Below are positions 1 to 6,733 of a DNA stretch of 12,124 bases, piece by piece. Origin of the DNA: Gammaproteobacteria bacterium (GTDB lineage Bacteria; Pseudomonadota; Gammaproteobacteria; Chromatiales; Chromatiaceae). The translations under genes were made by a program, and so were the position numbers. Position 1 is the first letter of the stretch. Each line of letters begins with the position of its first letter. The stretch is from NCBI GenBank assembly GCA_030620735.1, contig JAUXDV010000036.1:1-12124 (forward strand), given 5' to 3'. The notes under the pieces are model-generated. The model saw nothing but the letters and a program-made list of their open reading frames with translations. It was not told the origin of the DNA and ran no database searches.

Positions 1-140
1 TATAAGCCTCCCCCTTTAACAAAGGAGGGAGCATTAGCTGGATGCGGCATACAAGCCTCCCCCTTTAACAAAGGAGGGAGCATTAGCTGGATGCGGCATA
101 TAAGCCTCCCCCTTTAACAAAGGGGGATTGAGGGGGATTT
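1..140. repeat. 49-bp tandem repeat with GC-rich palindromic core
   Basis: Two nearly identical 49-bp units (1-49 and 50-98, differing at one base, T/C at the third position) are followed by a third copy starting at 99. The third copy matches for about 25 bases and then diverges into a G-rich tail (two runs of GGGGGATT) ending near 140. The core of each unit is an inverted repeat, CCCCCTTT-AAC-AAAGG; the third copy gives a perfect 8-bp stem, while the first two carry an extra base in the right arm. The array begins at the window edge, so its full copy number is unknown. It lies just downstream of gcvPA, where gcvPB would be expected next. The core and tail look like a dispersed intergenic repeat known to me from many environmental proteobacterial genomes; that recognition is from memory. 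It could fold in RNA as a stem between operon genes, but no U-tract follows, so a classical terminator is unlikely. Confidence 0.85.
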
Positions 141-206
141 AAAGTTAAAATGCACGGGGTTTTTGAGAGCATACATTTTTTCCTCCCTGCAGAGGCAGAG
201 CCAGCT

Positions 207-1601
207 TTAATCAAACTTCGGTGTCACAGGGCATTTCGCCTGGCGGTTCATGATGCGGTCGAGCTTGTCGCGAAAATCCTCTATCTGCTGTTCGGTGCGC
301 TTCTCGGTTGCGCATACCAGGATGGCGTCACCGAGCTCGGGATACTCTGCGCCAAGATCATAACCACCAAGTACATTGTGCGCCGCCAGCGAGCGCAGCA
401 CATTTTTCGGCTTGGCGTTGATTTTCAATACGCTCTCGTGGAACACGGGGGCGGTGAACAGCGCATCGACGCCATCGATGCTGCACAACTTCTCAACCAG
501 TTTCCCTGTATTTGCATGTGCGGCGGCGGCCGTTTGCGCCATTCCCTCGCCGCCCAGCAGCGCCATATAGATGGTTGCGGCGGTGACCATCAATCCCTGG
601 TTGGTGCAGATATTGGATGTCGCCTTGGAGCGGCGGATATGCTGTTCGCGCGCCTGCAGGGTGAGTGTGTAGCCGCGTTTGCCGTCAAGATCCTCGGTGC
701 CGCCGATGATGCGCCCGGGCATCTGGCGCACATGCTGCTGCCTGCAGCACATGAATCCCAGGTAGGGGCCTCCTGATGAGAGTGGAATCCCCAGCGGCTG
801 GCCCTCTCCACAGCAGATATCCACGCCCTCATCGCCCCATTCGCCGGGCGGCTTGAGAATGGCGAGCGCGAGGGGATTGACGACAGCAATGCTGATGGCG
901 CCATTGCTCTTCGCCCAGCTGGTGAGTGCATCGACATCCTCGAGCACACCGAAGAAGTTGGGCTGGGGAATAACCAGTGCGGTGATGTCTTCACCGCTGT
1001 ATCTGTCGAGTGCATCGAGATCGGTTTTGCCGCTTGCCGTATCAAAAGGGAGCTCAAGCAGCTCGATCTTCTGATTGTGCACGATCGTTTTTACTGTCTT
1101 TCGATAGGCAGGATGCAGGCTGCGTGGCAGCAGCACCCGCCTGGATTTCGATTTACGGTTGGCGCGCACCGCCATCAATATCGACTCGGCCACTGCTGAT
1201 GCGCCGTCATAGAGAGAGGCATTGGAGACATCCATGCCTGTCAGTGCGGTCATCATCGATTGATATTCATACAGCAGCTGCAGCGTTCCCTGGCTGGCTT
1301 CAGCCTGATAGGGGGTATAGGCCGTATAGAATTCACCGCGGGTGGCCAGCTCCCACACTGCAGCAGGAATATGGTGGTCGTAGGCGCCAGCGCCGACGAA
1401 GCATCCTGGTTGTCCATCTGCCGCTGCGCGTTGATGCATCAGTTCAGTGATCTCCATCTCGCTCATTCCTGCTGGAATGGCATCGAGGATACCGCATTTC
1501 AGATCCTCGGGGATCTCATCAAACAGGCTTTCGATGCTGTCGACGCCGATGCTTGAGAGCATGCGCCTGACATCATCTTCAGTGTGGGGAATGAATGGCA
1601 T
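207..1601 (-). CDS. gcvPA: Glycine dehydrogenase (decarboxylating) subunit 1, GcvPA
   Basis: This is the N-terminal half of the P-protein of the glycine cleavage system. With GcvPB it forms the PLP-dependent decarboxylase that takes glycine, releases CO2 and passes the aminomethyl group to the lipoyl arm of GcvH, in the cytoplasm. The 464-aa product has the usual GcvPA length. It begins with the family-type opening MPFIPHTEDDVRRML, followed by a region near residues 70-110 resembling the conserved GAGAYDHHIPAAV and YTPYQAEASQGTLQ motifs. The PLP-binding lysine belongs to GcvPB, which is not in the window and is expected left of position 1. The gene is third in a gcvT-gcvH-gcvPA operon. A 175-bp gap holding an 81-bp repeat separates it from gcvH, longer than normal inside an operon. 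The ATG at 1601 lacks a strong Shine-Dalgarno sequence, but the match to the family N-terminus supports it. Confidence 0.96.
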   Translation of the reverse strand: MPFIPHTEDDVRRMLSSIGVDSIESLFDEIPEDLKCGILDAIPAGMSEMEITELMHQRAAADGQPGCFVGAGAYDHHIPAAVWELATRGEFYTAYTPYQAEASQGTLQLLYEYQSMMTALTGMDVSNASLYDGASAVAESILMAVRANRKSKSRRVLLPRSLHPAYRKTVKTIVHNQKIELLELPFDTASGKTDLDALDRYSGEDITALVIPQPNFFGVLEDVDALTSWAKSNGAISIAVVNPLALAILKPPGEWGDEGVDICCGEGQPLGIPLSSGGPYLGFMCCRQQHVRQMPGRIIGGTEDLDGKRGYTLTLQAREQHIRRSKATSNICTNQGLMVTAATIYMALLGGEGMAQTAAAAHANTGKLVEKLCSIDGVDALFTAPVFHESVLKINAKPKNVLRSLAAHNVLGGYDLGAEYPELGDAILVCATEKRTEQQIEDFRDKLDRIMNRQAKCPVTPKFD

Positions 1602-1690
1602 TAAACGAATCTCTGGTTCAGTCCATGTGATAGGAGTTCGGGGGAAGGGTGATCTGGTTGTGCATAACTTCTCAATAAGCTCATGCGAAT

Positions 1691-1771
1691 GCTGTCATTG
1701 CGAGGGAGCCTAAGCGACTGCGGCAATCTCGCTGGTACAGGAGAGCTGTCTGCTTCGTTCACGATGACAGC
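1691..1771. repeat. 81-bp MITE-like element with 8-bp terminal inverted repeats
   Basis: The ends are perfect inverted repeats: GCTGTCAT at 1691-1698 and ATGACAGC at 1764-1771. Inside the left end is CTGTCATTGCGAG, followed by a segment with GCGGCAATCTCGC; the right end has CTTCGTTCACGATGACAG. This resembles a widespread bacterial intergenic repeat of the form GTCATTGCGAGG...GCAATCTC...CAATGAC, recognised from memory. It carries no coding sequence and occupies most of the gcvPA-gcvH gap, ending five bases before the gcvH stop codon. It may be a non-autonomous mobile element. As RNA it could fold and affect readthrough or stability between gcvH and gcvPA. Confidence 0.75.
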
Positions 1772-1776
1772 CACCA

Positions 1777-2172
1777 TTAATGCTCCTCATCCTGAGCATG
1801 TTTTGTATAGGCATCGGCATCCATCAATGCATCCAGTTCACTCTTGTCAGTCATCTTTAATGTGAACAGCCAGCCCTCCTCGTAGGGTGAGTCGTTGATG
1901 CTTTCCGGTGCGTCATTCAGTACATCATTGATACCGAGGATTTTACCTGAGAGCGGGCTGTAAATATCGGAAGCGGCCTTGACTGATTCAACCACGGCAA
2001 TTTCGTCACCGGCTGCTATATCGCTGCCGGCTTCAGGCAACTCGACGAAAACCAGGTCGCCAAGCAGTTCCTGCGCGTGGTCGCTGATGCCGACAGTGAC
2101 AGTGCCGTCGCCATTATCCTTGATCCATTCGTGTGTTTTTGCGTACTTCAGCCCATCGGGGGTATTGCTCAT
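1777..2172 (-). CDS. gcvH: Glycine cleavage system H protein
   Basis: GcvH is the lipoylated carrier that shuttles the aminomethyl intermediate between the P, T and L proteins. The 131-aa product matches the family length. It opens with the conserved KYAKTHEWIK segment (residues 9-18) and has the lipoylation motif ESVKAASD, placing the lipoyl lysine at residue 65 (Lys64 in E. coli). The SPLSG motif and the C-terminal WLFTLKM segment follow. The ATG at 2172 has a good ribosome-binding site (GGAG seven bases upstream). gcvT ends 57 bp upstream, so the two are very likely co-transcribed. The C-terminus extends a little beyond the usual end with an acidic tail. Nothing is missing. Confidence 0.97.
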   Translation of the reverse strand: MSNTPDGLKYAKTHEWIKDNGDGTVTVGISDHAQELLGDLVFVELPEAGSDIAAGDEIAVVESVKAASDIYSPLSGKILGINDVLNDAPESINDSPYEEGWLFTLKMTDKSELDALMDADAYTKHAQDEEH

Positions 2173-2229
2173 GAGAGTGCTCCATGAAAAGGGGGAGGTT
2201 TTAAGATATCAGTTTTAAGGATTTGGTTA

Positions 2230-3321
2230 TTACAGTTTGGTGGCAAGCTTGCCGTGACGTACAAAGGGATATTTTACAACCTTGACGGGCAGACGCTTGC
2301 CACGCATTTCCACATCAAAACCGTGGGGTGAGCCGGTCTCGATGCGGGCGAGCGCGATACTGCGTTCAAGAGTGGGAGAAAATCCGCCTGAAGTAATCTC
2401 TCCGATCTGTTTGTCAGCGGCAAAAAGCTTTTGATGACTGCGCAAAATGCCTCGCCCTTCAAGGACCAGGCCGACAAGCTGTTGCGGGATGCCTTCTCTT
2501 TTCTGCTTCTCCAGCGGCCCGCGGCCGATAAAAGAGCGCTCTTCCGGTTTCAACGCCACAGTCCAGCCGAGTCCTGAAACCAGGGGCGTGGTTGTTTCGT
2601 CCATATCCTGGCCATAAAGATTCATGCCGGCTTCGAGTCGCAGGGTGTCGCGCGCGCCAAGACCGCAGGGACGTACACCTGCGTCGACAAGGTCATTCCA
2701 CAGGGCGATACAGTCGCCCTGTGGCAACAGGATTTCAAACCCATCCTCTCCGGTATAACCAGTACGGGCAACGAACCAGCTGGGATCCCAGACGGCTGAA
2801 AAAGGCTTCAGATCCGCTGCAGCTTCACGCAGCTCTTCATTCAGCAGCGGCAGCGTTAGTTCAATCGCCTTCGGCCCCTGTACGGCAATCATCGCCATGT
2901 CGCTGCGCGGAAGCACTTCAACCCCGAAGACGCCGACCTGCTCCATGATCCAGCCAAGATCTTTTTGTGCTGTGGATGCGTTGACGACGATGCGGTACCA
3001 GGTCTCATCCATGAAATAGACGATCAGGTCGTCGATGACGCCGCCCTGCGAATTGAGCATGCAGGAATAGAGCGCCCTGCCAGTGGATTTTAATTTTCCG
3101 ACATCATTGGCAAGCAGGTGGCGCAGATAGCGTTTACAGTCGCTGCCCTTGAGGTCGATGATCTGCATGTGGGAGACGTCAAACATGCCTGCGTGCTGTC
3201 GAATGGCATGGTGCTCCTCGATCTGGGAGCCGTAATGCACCGGCATCTCCCAGCCGCCGAAGGGGACCATGCGCGCACCCAAATTGTGATGCGTCTGGTT
3301 CAGAATGGTTTTTTTATCCAT
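2230..3321 (-). CDS. gcvT: Aminomethyltransferase, glycine cleavage T protein
   Basis: GcvT transfers the one-carbon unit from aminomethyl-GcvH to tetrahydrofolate, giving 5,10-methylene-THF and ammonia. The 363-aa product aligns without gaps to E. coli GcvT over its first hundred residues: GARMVPFGGWEMPVHYGSQ (15-33), AGMFDVSHM (44-52), RYLRHLLANDV (64-74), and GGVIDDLIVYF (93-103), which carries the conserved aspartates. The folate-domain signature CGLGARDTLRLEAGMNLYGQ and the C-terminal TSGGFSPTLERSIALARI segment are also present. It is the first gene of the operon; the ATG at 3321 matches the family start, although the sequence just upstream has no recognisable Shine-Dalgarno. Its leader is short and shows no glycine riboswitch consensus. 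Confidence 0.98.
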   Translation of the reverse strand: MDKKTILNQTHHNLGARMVPFGGWEMPVHYGSQIEEHHAIRQHAGMFDVSHMQIIDLKGSDCKRYLRHLLANDVGKLKSTGRALYSCMLNSQGGVIDDLIVYFMDETWYRIVVNASTAQKDLGWIMEQVGVFGVEVLPRSDMAMIAVQGPKAIELTLPLLNEELREAAADLKPFSAVWDPSWFVARTGYTGEDGFEILLPQGDCIALWNDLVDAGVRPCGLGARDTLRLEAGMNLYGQDMDETTTPLVSGLGWTVALKPEERSFIGRGPLEKQKREGIPQQLVGLVLEGRGILRSHQKLFAADKQIGEITSGGFSPTLERSIALARIETGSPHGFDVEMRGKRLPVKVVKYPFVRHGKLATKL

Positions 3322-3330
3322 AGGGTGGCT

Positions 3331-3363
3331 CGGTAGCTACGGGTGTCGGCCCTTGAAATACCG
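3331..3363 (-). other. Possible stem-loop in the gcvT 5' leader
   Basis: Read on the minus strand, CGGTA (3363-3359) pairs with TACCG (3335-3331), and an inner GGG (3352-3350) can pair with CCC (3343-3341). If transcription starts from the promoter proposed at 3396-3424, this structure sits in the roughly 70-nt leader just before the gcvT start codon, where it could influence ribosome access. It is too small to be a glycine riboswitch and matches no RNA family I recognise. It may be coincidental. Confidence 0.3.
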
Positions 3364-3395
3364 ATTTCTCTCACAGGGGGTTGGTTGGAACTGAG

Positions 3396-3424
3396 ACTAT
3401 AGCTTGAGAGCAGTTTTGGAGCAA
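3396..3424 (-). promoter_or_regulatory. Putative sigma-70 promoter for the gcvT-gcvH-gcvPA operon
   Basis: On the minus strand a -35-like TTGCTC (3424-3419) is followed after 17 bases by TATAGT (3401-3396), five of six matches to the -10 consensus. The predicted start near 3389 leaves a leader of about 68 nt before gcvT. The -35 match is weak (three of six), so an activator may contribute. Confidence 0.5.
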
Positions 3425-3439
3425 ATGTAAAAACACAGC

Positions 3440-3475
3440 TCATCTGATGAGTGCGCAATGCCCCGAGGCAATTGC
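3440..3475. promoter_or_regulatory. Two adjacent palindromes between divergent gcvT and murJ
   Basis: TCATC-T-GATGA (3440-3450) is a perfect short palindrome. Five bases further on, GCAATGCC (3455-3462) and GGCAATTGC (3467-3475) form a hairpin with a CCGA loop and one bulged base. The first palindrome lies about 50 bp upstream of the predicted gcvT transcription start, a plausible position for a regulator binding site. No specific regulator is recognised. This lies in the 284-bp divergent gap, which otherwise holds only the promoter-like sites listed and no convincing small gene. Confidence 0.35.
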
Positions 3476-3541
3476 ATGAAAAATACCCCCCTCACAAGGA
3501 TTAATGTATCGATCTTGTCTCATGCGGAAAACGGGCGGATG

Positions 3542-3547
3542 TATACT
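3542..3547 (+). promoter_or_regulatory. Possible -10 element for murJ
   Basis: TATACT matches five of six -10 consensus positions and lies about 60 bp upstream of the murJ start, in the correct orientation. No convincing -35 hexamer is found at 16-18 bp spacing (TTGTCT at 3515-3520 would be 21 bp away), so this is a tentative call. Confidence 0.3.
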
Positions 3548-3605
3548 ACCTCTTTTTTTCCAATCTCCGCTGCGAAGATTGATTCTGAATAGAAGGTAGA
3601 AATCT

Positions 3606-5147
3606 GTGCGCCTGATGCATGCGCTGGCGAAAGTTGGCGGAAATACCACCCTCTCCCGTATTCTTGGATTTGTCCGTGATCTGGTGTTTGCACGCCTGTT
3701 TGGCGCCAACGAAATGACGGATGCTTTTTTTGTTGCCTTCAAGATACCCAATTTTTTGCGCCGCCTGTTTGCGGAAGGCGCCTTTTCTGTCGCATTTGTG
3801 CCGGTGCTCTCCGAATATAAAGCGACACGCAGTTTTGATGATCTAAAAACCTTTGTCGATCATATCGCCAGTACCCTCGGGCTGGTGTTGCTGATCGTGT
3901 CAGTGGTTGGCGTTCTCGCGGCGCCACTGCTGATCGCGCTGTTTGCTCCAGGGTGGTATTTTGGCAGCGGCGGAGATGCAGACCTTGCAGCGGATATGTT
4001 GCGCCTCACCTTTCCCTACCTGCTGTTTATCTCCCTGACAGCTTTTGCCGGCGGCATATTCAATACGCATAACCAGTTCGGTATTCCCTCTTTTACGCCG
4101 GTGCTGCTGAACCTGGTGTTGATCGCCTGTGCCTACTGGTTGTCGCCTTTTGTTGATCCACCGATCATGTCGCTTGCCTGGGGAGTGCTCATTGCGGGCA
4201 TTGCACAATTTACATTCCAGCTGCCATTTCTTTATCGGCTGAAACTGTTGCCGAATTTTACCAAACCGACCTTTAAGGACGAGGGTATCAGCCGGGTACT
4301 GAAGTTGATGGCCCCGGCAATCTTTGGTGTCTCTGTCACCCAGTTGAATCTGCTGCTCGACACGCTGATCGCCTCCTTTTTGCAGAAGGGAAGCATCTCC
4401 TGGCTCTATTACTCTGATCGTCTGATGGAGTTTCCGGTAGGGATATTGGGGGTGGCGCTGGGAACAGTCATCTTGCCAAATCTCTCCAGAAAGCATGCTG
4501 AATCCTCTCCGCGGGAGTTTTCCGAGATGCTCGACTGGGCCCTGCGCTGGGCGATATTGCTGGGTATTCCGGCAGCGGTAGGTTTGCTGGTGCTGGCTGG
4601 TCCGCTGATTGCTACGTTGTTCCAGTCGGATGTGTTCGATGCGCATGATGTGCAAATGGCGCGTTTGAGCCTCATGGCCTACTCATGCGGGCTGATTCCC
4701 TTCATGGTGATCAAGGTATTGGCGCCGGGGTTTTATGCGCAGCAGGATACCAAAACTCCGGTAAAGATTGCGATTGTGGCGATGGTGGTCAATATGGTGA
4801 TGAATCTCATATTGATGCAGTTTTTACAGCATGCCGGCCTGGCGCTGGCAACCTCCATCGCGGCAACGGTCAATGCGGCGCTGCTGTTCTGGGTTTTGCG
4901 AAAAAGAGAGATCTATCAACCGCCCACTGGCTGGCCGCTGCTGCTGTTGCGGGCGGCAATAGCAGCAGCAGTGATGGGTGGAATGCTCTACTGGTTGGCT
5001 GGCCCTTTGCAGCAGTGGTTGGTTTCCGACTGGAGATGGCAAACCGGCCATCTGGCAGCCTGGGTGATTCTTGGCGTAATCGTCTATTTTGGCGCTTTGG
5101 CTGTTGTAGGGGTTCGCGTCAGGGATTTTCGTGGCCGGCAGGTTTGA
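3606..5147 (+). CDS. murJ: Lipid II flippase MurJ (MviN family)
   Basis: MurJ is an inner-membrane MOP-superfamily transporter that flips lipid II to the periplasm for peptidoglycan synthesis. The 513-aa product (E. coli: 511) is hydrophobic throughout, as expected for about 14 membrane segments. Motifs include SRILGFVRD (17-25), TDAFFVAFKIPNFLRRLFAEGAF (38-60, written here as one conserved block) and SWLYYSDRLMEFP (265-277). Functionally important arginines align with E. coli: R18, R24 and R52 at identical positions, and R272 corresponding to R270. That agreement supports the GTG start at 3606, with AGAAGG about ten bases upstream; an ATG nine bases later is possible but would shorten the N-terminus. 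The usual neighbours rpsT (upstream) and ribF-ileS-lspA (downstream) are absent. It converges on the FAD oxidase gene. Confidence 0.97.
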   Translation: MRLMHALAKVGGNTTLSRILGFVRDLVFARLFGANEMTDAFFVAFKIPNFLRRLFAEGAFSVAFVPVLSEYKATRSFDDLKTFVDHIASTLGLVLLIVSVVGVLAAPLLIALFAPGWYFGSGGDADLAADMLRLTFPYLLFISLTAFAGGIFNTHNQFGIPSFTPVLLNLVLIACAYWLSPFVDPPIMSLAWGVLIAGIAQFTFQLPFLYRLKLLPNFTKPTFKDEGISRVLKLMAPAIFGVSVTQLNLLLDTLIASFLQKGSISWLYYSDRLMEFPVGILGVALGTVILPNLSRKHAESSPREFSEMLDWALRWAILLGIPAAVGLLVLAGPLIATLFQSDVFDAHDVQMARLSLMAYSCGLIPFMVIKVLAPGFYAQQDTKTPVKIAIVAMVVNMVMNLILMQFLQHAGLALATSIAATVNAALLFWVLRKREIYQPPTGWPLLLLRAAIAAAVMGGMLYWLAGPLQQWLVSDWRWQTGHLAAWVILGVIVYFGALAVVGVRVRDFRGRQV

Positions 5148-5203
5148 TAGCTGGGCTGTAACTTCTCAAAAAGTCTGTGTATTGTTCGAGTCTGTGCAGA
5201 GTC

Positions 5204-5293
5204 GGGATCAGCCTTTCAGCGCCGCTGTGAATACATCCATGTACGCTCTGATAAAACGTCCCTGTTTTATACAGCCCTGAAAAGCAGACTCCC
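5204..5293. repeat. Nested palindromic (cloverleaf-like) intergenic element
   Basis: Several complementary arms are nested symmetrically. The outermost is GGGATC (5204-5209) with GA-C-TCCC (5287-5293). Inside it are TTTCAG (5214-5219) with CTGAAA (5277-5282), then GCTGT (5224-5228) with ACAGC (5271-5275). Within these lie two separate hairpins: the palindrome TACATCCATGTA (5232-5243) and ATAAAAC-GTCCCT-GTTTTAT (5251-5270), a perfect 7-bp stem. The whole could fold as a cruciform or branched RNA. It fills the 167-bp gap between the 3' ends of murJ and the convergent FAD oxidase gene, where it could act as a two-way transcription barrier. The layout GCTGT...ATCCAT...hairpin...ACAGC resembles an abundant gammaproteobacterial intergenic repeat, recognised from memory. 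No ordinary terminator with a GC stem and U-tract is seen. Confidence 0.75.
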
Positions 5294-5314
5294 AACCCTG
5301 CTTCCTGCACGGAG

Positions 5315-6733
5315 TTATTTAAGAGTTACGACTGGCTCTGGCAAGGTCTTGCCTGGATTCAGGATATTGTTTGGATCGAACTGGTGTTTGATTTGATGCA
5401 TTAACTGCAGCGCAACCGGATCCAGTTCACGTGCGATGTAATCGCGTTTTACAATGCCGACGCCATGTTCTCCGGAGAGCGTGCCCTGCAGTTCCAGCAC
5501 CAGTGAGAAGACGTCCGACAGGCAGGCTTCGGCGCGCACCGTCTCTCCGGGGTCATCCGGGTTTGTCAACAGGTTGACGTGGATGTTTCCGTTTCCGGCA
5601 TGGCCAAAATTGACAATTTGTATACGGTGCTGCAGCGAAAGATGTTCCAGCCCTTCAATCAGGCGCGGCAGTTGTGATATCGGCACCACAACATCCTCGT
5701 TGATTTTTTTTGGCGCGATATTACGCAGCGCCGGTGACAGCGCCTTGCGTGTCCTCCACAACTGCTCCACCTCCTGTTGAGAAGCGGCTATGCGGACATC
5801 TATGCAGCCATCGACCCTGGCGGCGGCGGCTACCTGTGCAGCGGCCTCGTCAATGGCGTGTTCCATGGCGTCGACCTCGATCATCAGTATGGCTCCGATA
5901 TCGGCATCAAGCTGCAGATCCGAGAAGTTGTGCACCATTTGCAATGCCGAATGATCCATGAACTCCAGCGCACAGGGCGTTACCGGCTGCGACATGATGG
6001 CGGCTACTGCACGCGCTGCCGCGTGGATATCACGGTAGCTGGCGCGCATGGTGTGCTTGCTTTCGGCCTGTGGCGTGAGCTTCAGGGTTGCCTCTGTAAT
6101 CACCCCGAGTGTTCCTTCAGAACCGATCAGAAGGCGCGTCAAGTCATAGCCAACTACGCCCTTGGTGGTCAGGGTTCCGGTATGGAAGCTCCTTGCATCC
6201 CCGCTTATTGCTTTCAGGGCCAGTGTATTTTCTCTTGGAGTGCCGTATTTCACAGCTCTGGGACCGGCCGAGTTGTAGGCGAGGTTTCCCCCGATGGTGC
6301 AAATTTCCGCACTGGTCGGGTCGGGCGGCCAAAAAAATCCATAGTGTGCTGACGCCTGTTGCAATGCTGCATTGGTGACGCCTGGCTGTACAGTGGCGGT
6401 GCGGTTGACCGGATCGATGCTGATGATCTTCTGCATGCGTTCAAATGAGAGCACAACAGCATGGTTAAGCGGAACTGTTGCCCCAGTTGTTCCCGTGCCG
6501 CTGCCGCGGCAGACGAGTGGAACCCCCGCCTGATTGCAGGCTTCGATGATATCCCGGACCTGCAGGTGCGAAGATGCGAATACAACTGCTCCAGGGGGGG
6601 CCTGCAGCCGGCTATTGTCATAGCCGTAGGGCCAGCAATCGGATGTTTTTGTCAGCACGCAGCCGCTGCCTGCTGCTGTTTCGAGGCTGCGGAGAAATGT
6701 TGAAGAGATGTTTCTGCTATCGATGGCTTTCAC
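5315..6733 (-). CDS. FAD-linked oxidase, GlcD/D-lactate dehydrogenase family
   Basis: This is a flavoprotein of the PCMH/VAO type that probably oxidises a D-2-hydroxy acid (glycolate, D-lactate or D-2-hydroxyglutarate) to the 2-oxo acid; the substrate cannot be read from sequence. The 472-aa product has an N-terminal FAD domain with the pyrophosphate-binding loop RGSGTGTTG (76-84), TIGGNLAYNSAGPRA (146-160) and SEGTLGVIT (205-213). Its C-terminal FAD-oxidase domain has INEDVVVP (344-351), GHAGNGNIH (377-385), SGEHGVG (420-426) and FDPNNILNPGK (452-462). The length matches GlcD alone, with no fused iron-sulfur domain, and no glcE or glcF lies beside it. Translation probably starts at the GTG at 6733, overlapping the dolP stop by four bases (GTGA), which suggests translational coupling. 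The gene is last in the lpoA-yraN-dolP direction. Confidence 0.9.
   Translation of the reverse strand: MKAIDSRNISSTFLRSLETAAGSGCVLTKTSDCWPYGYDNSRLQAPPGAVVFASSHLQVRDIIEACNQAGVPLVCRGSGTGTTGATVPLNHAVVLSFERMQKIISIDPVNRTATVQPGVTNAALQQASAHYGFFWPPDPTSAEICTIGGNLAYNSAGPRAVKYGTPRENTLALKAISGDARSFHTGTLTTKGVVGYDLTRLLIGSEGTLGVITEATLKLTPQAESKHTMRASYRDIHAAARAVAAIMSQPVTPCALEFMDHSALQMVHNFSDLQLDADIGAILMIEVDAMEHAIDEAAAQVAAAARVDGCIDVRIAASQQEVEQLWRTRKALSPALRNIAPKKINEDVVVPISQLPRLIEGLEHLSLQHRIQIVNFGHAGNGNIHVNLLTNPDDPGETVRAEACLSDVFSLVLELQGTLSGEHGVGIVKRDYIARELDPVALQLMHQIKHQFDPNNILNPGKTLPEPVVTLK

Noticed and set aside
1..140. CRISPR array suggested by regular repeats
   Set aside because: The 49-bp units are directly tandem with no unique spacers between them, and no cas gene is present.
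150..776. Plus-strand open frame of 208 aa
   Set aside because: It is antisense to gcvPA, whose protein motifs are unmistakable; the frame is a by-product of codon bias.
3322..3605. Glycine riboswitch or rpsT upstream of gcvT/murJ
   Set aside because: No glycine-aptamer core was found on the gcvT strand, and no frame encodes a lysine/arginine-rich S20-like protein.
3900..4655. Minus-strand open frame of 251 aa
   Set aside because: It lies wholly antisense to murJ, is rich in Gln/Arg in a manner typical of shadow frames, and resembles no family.
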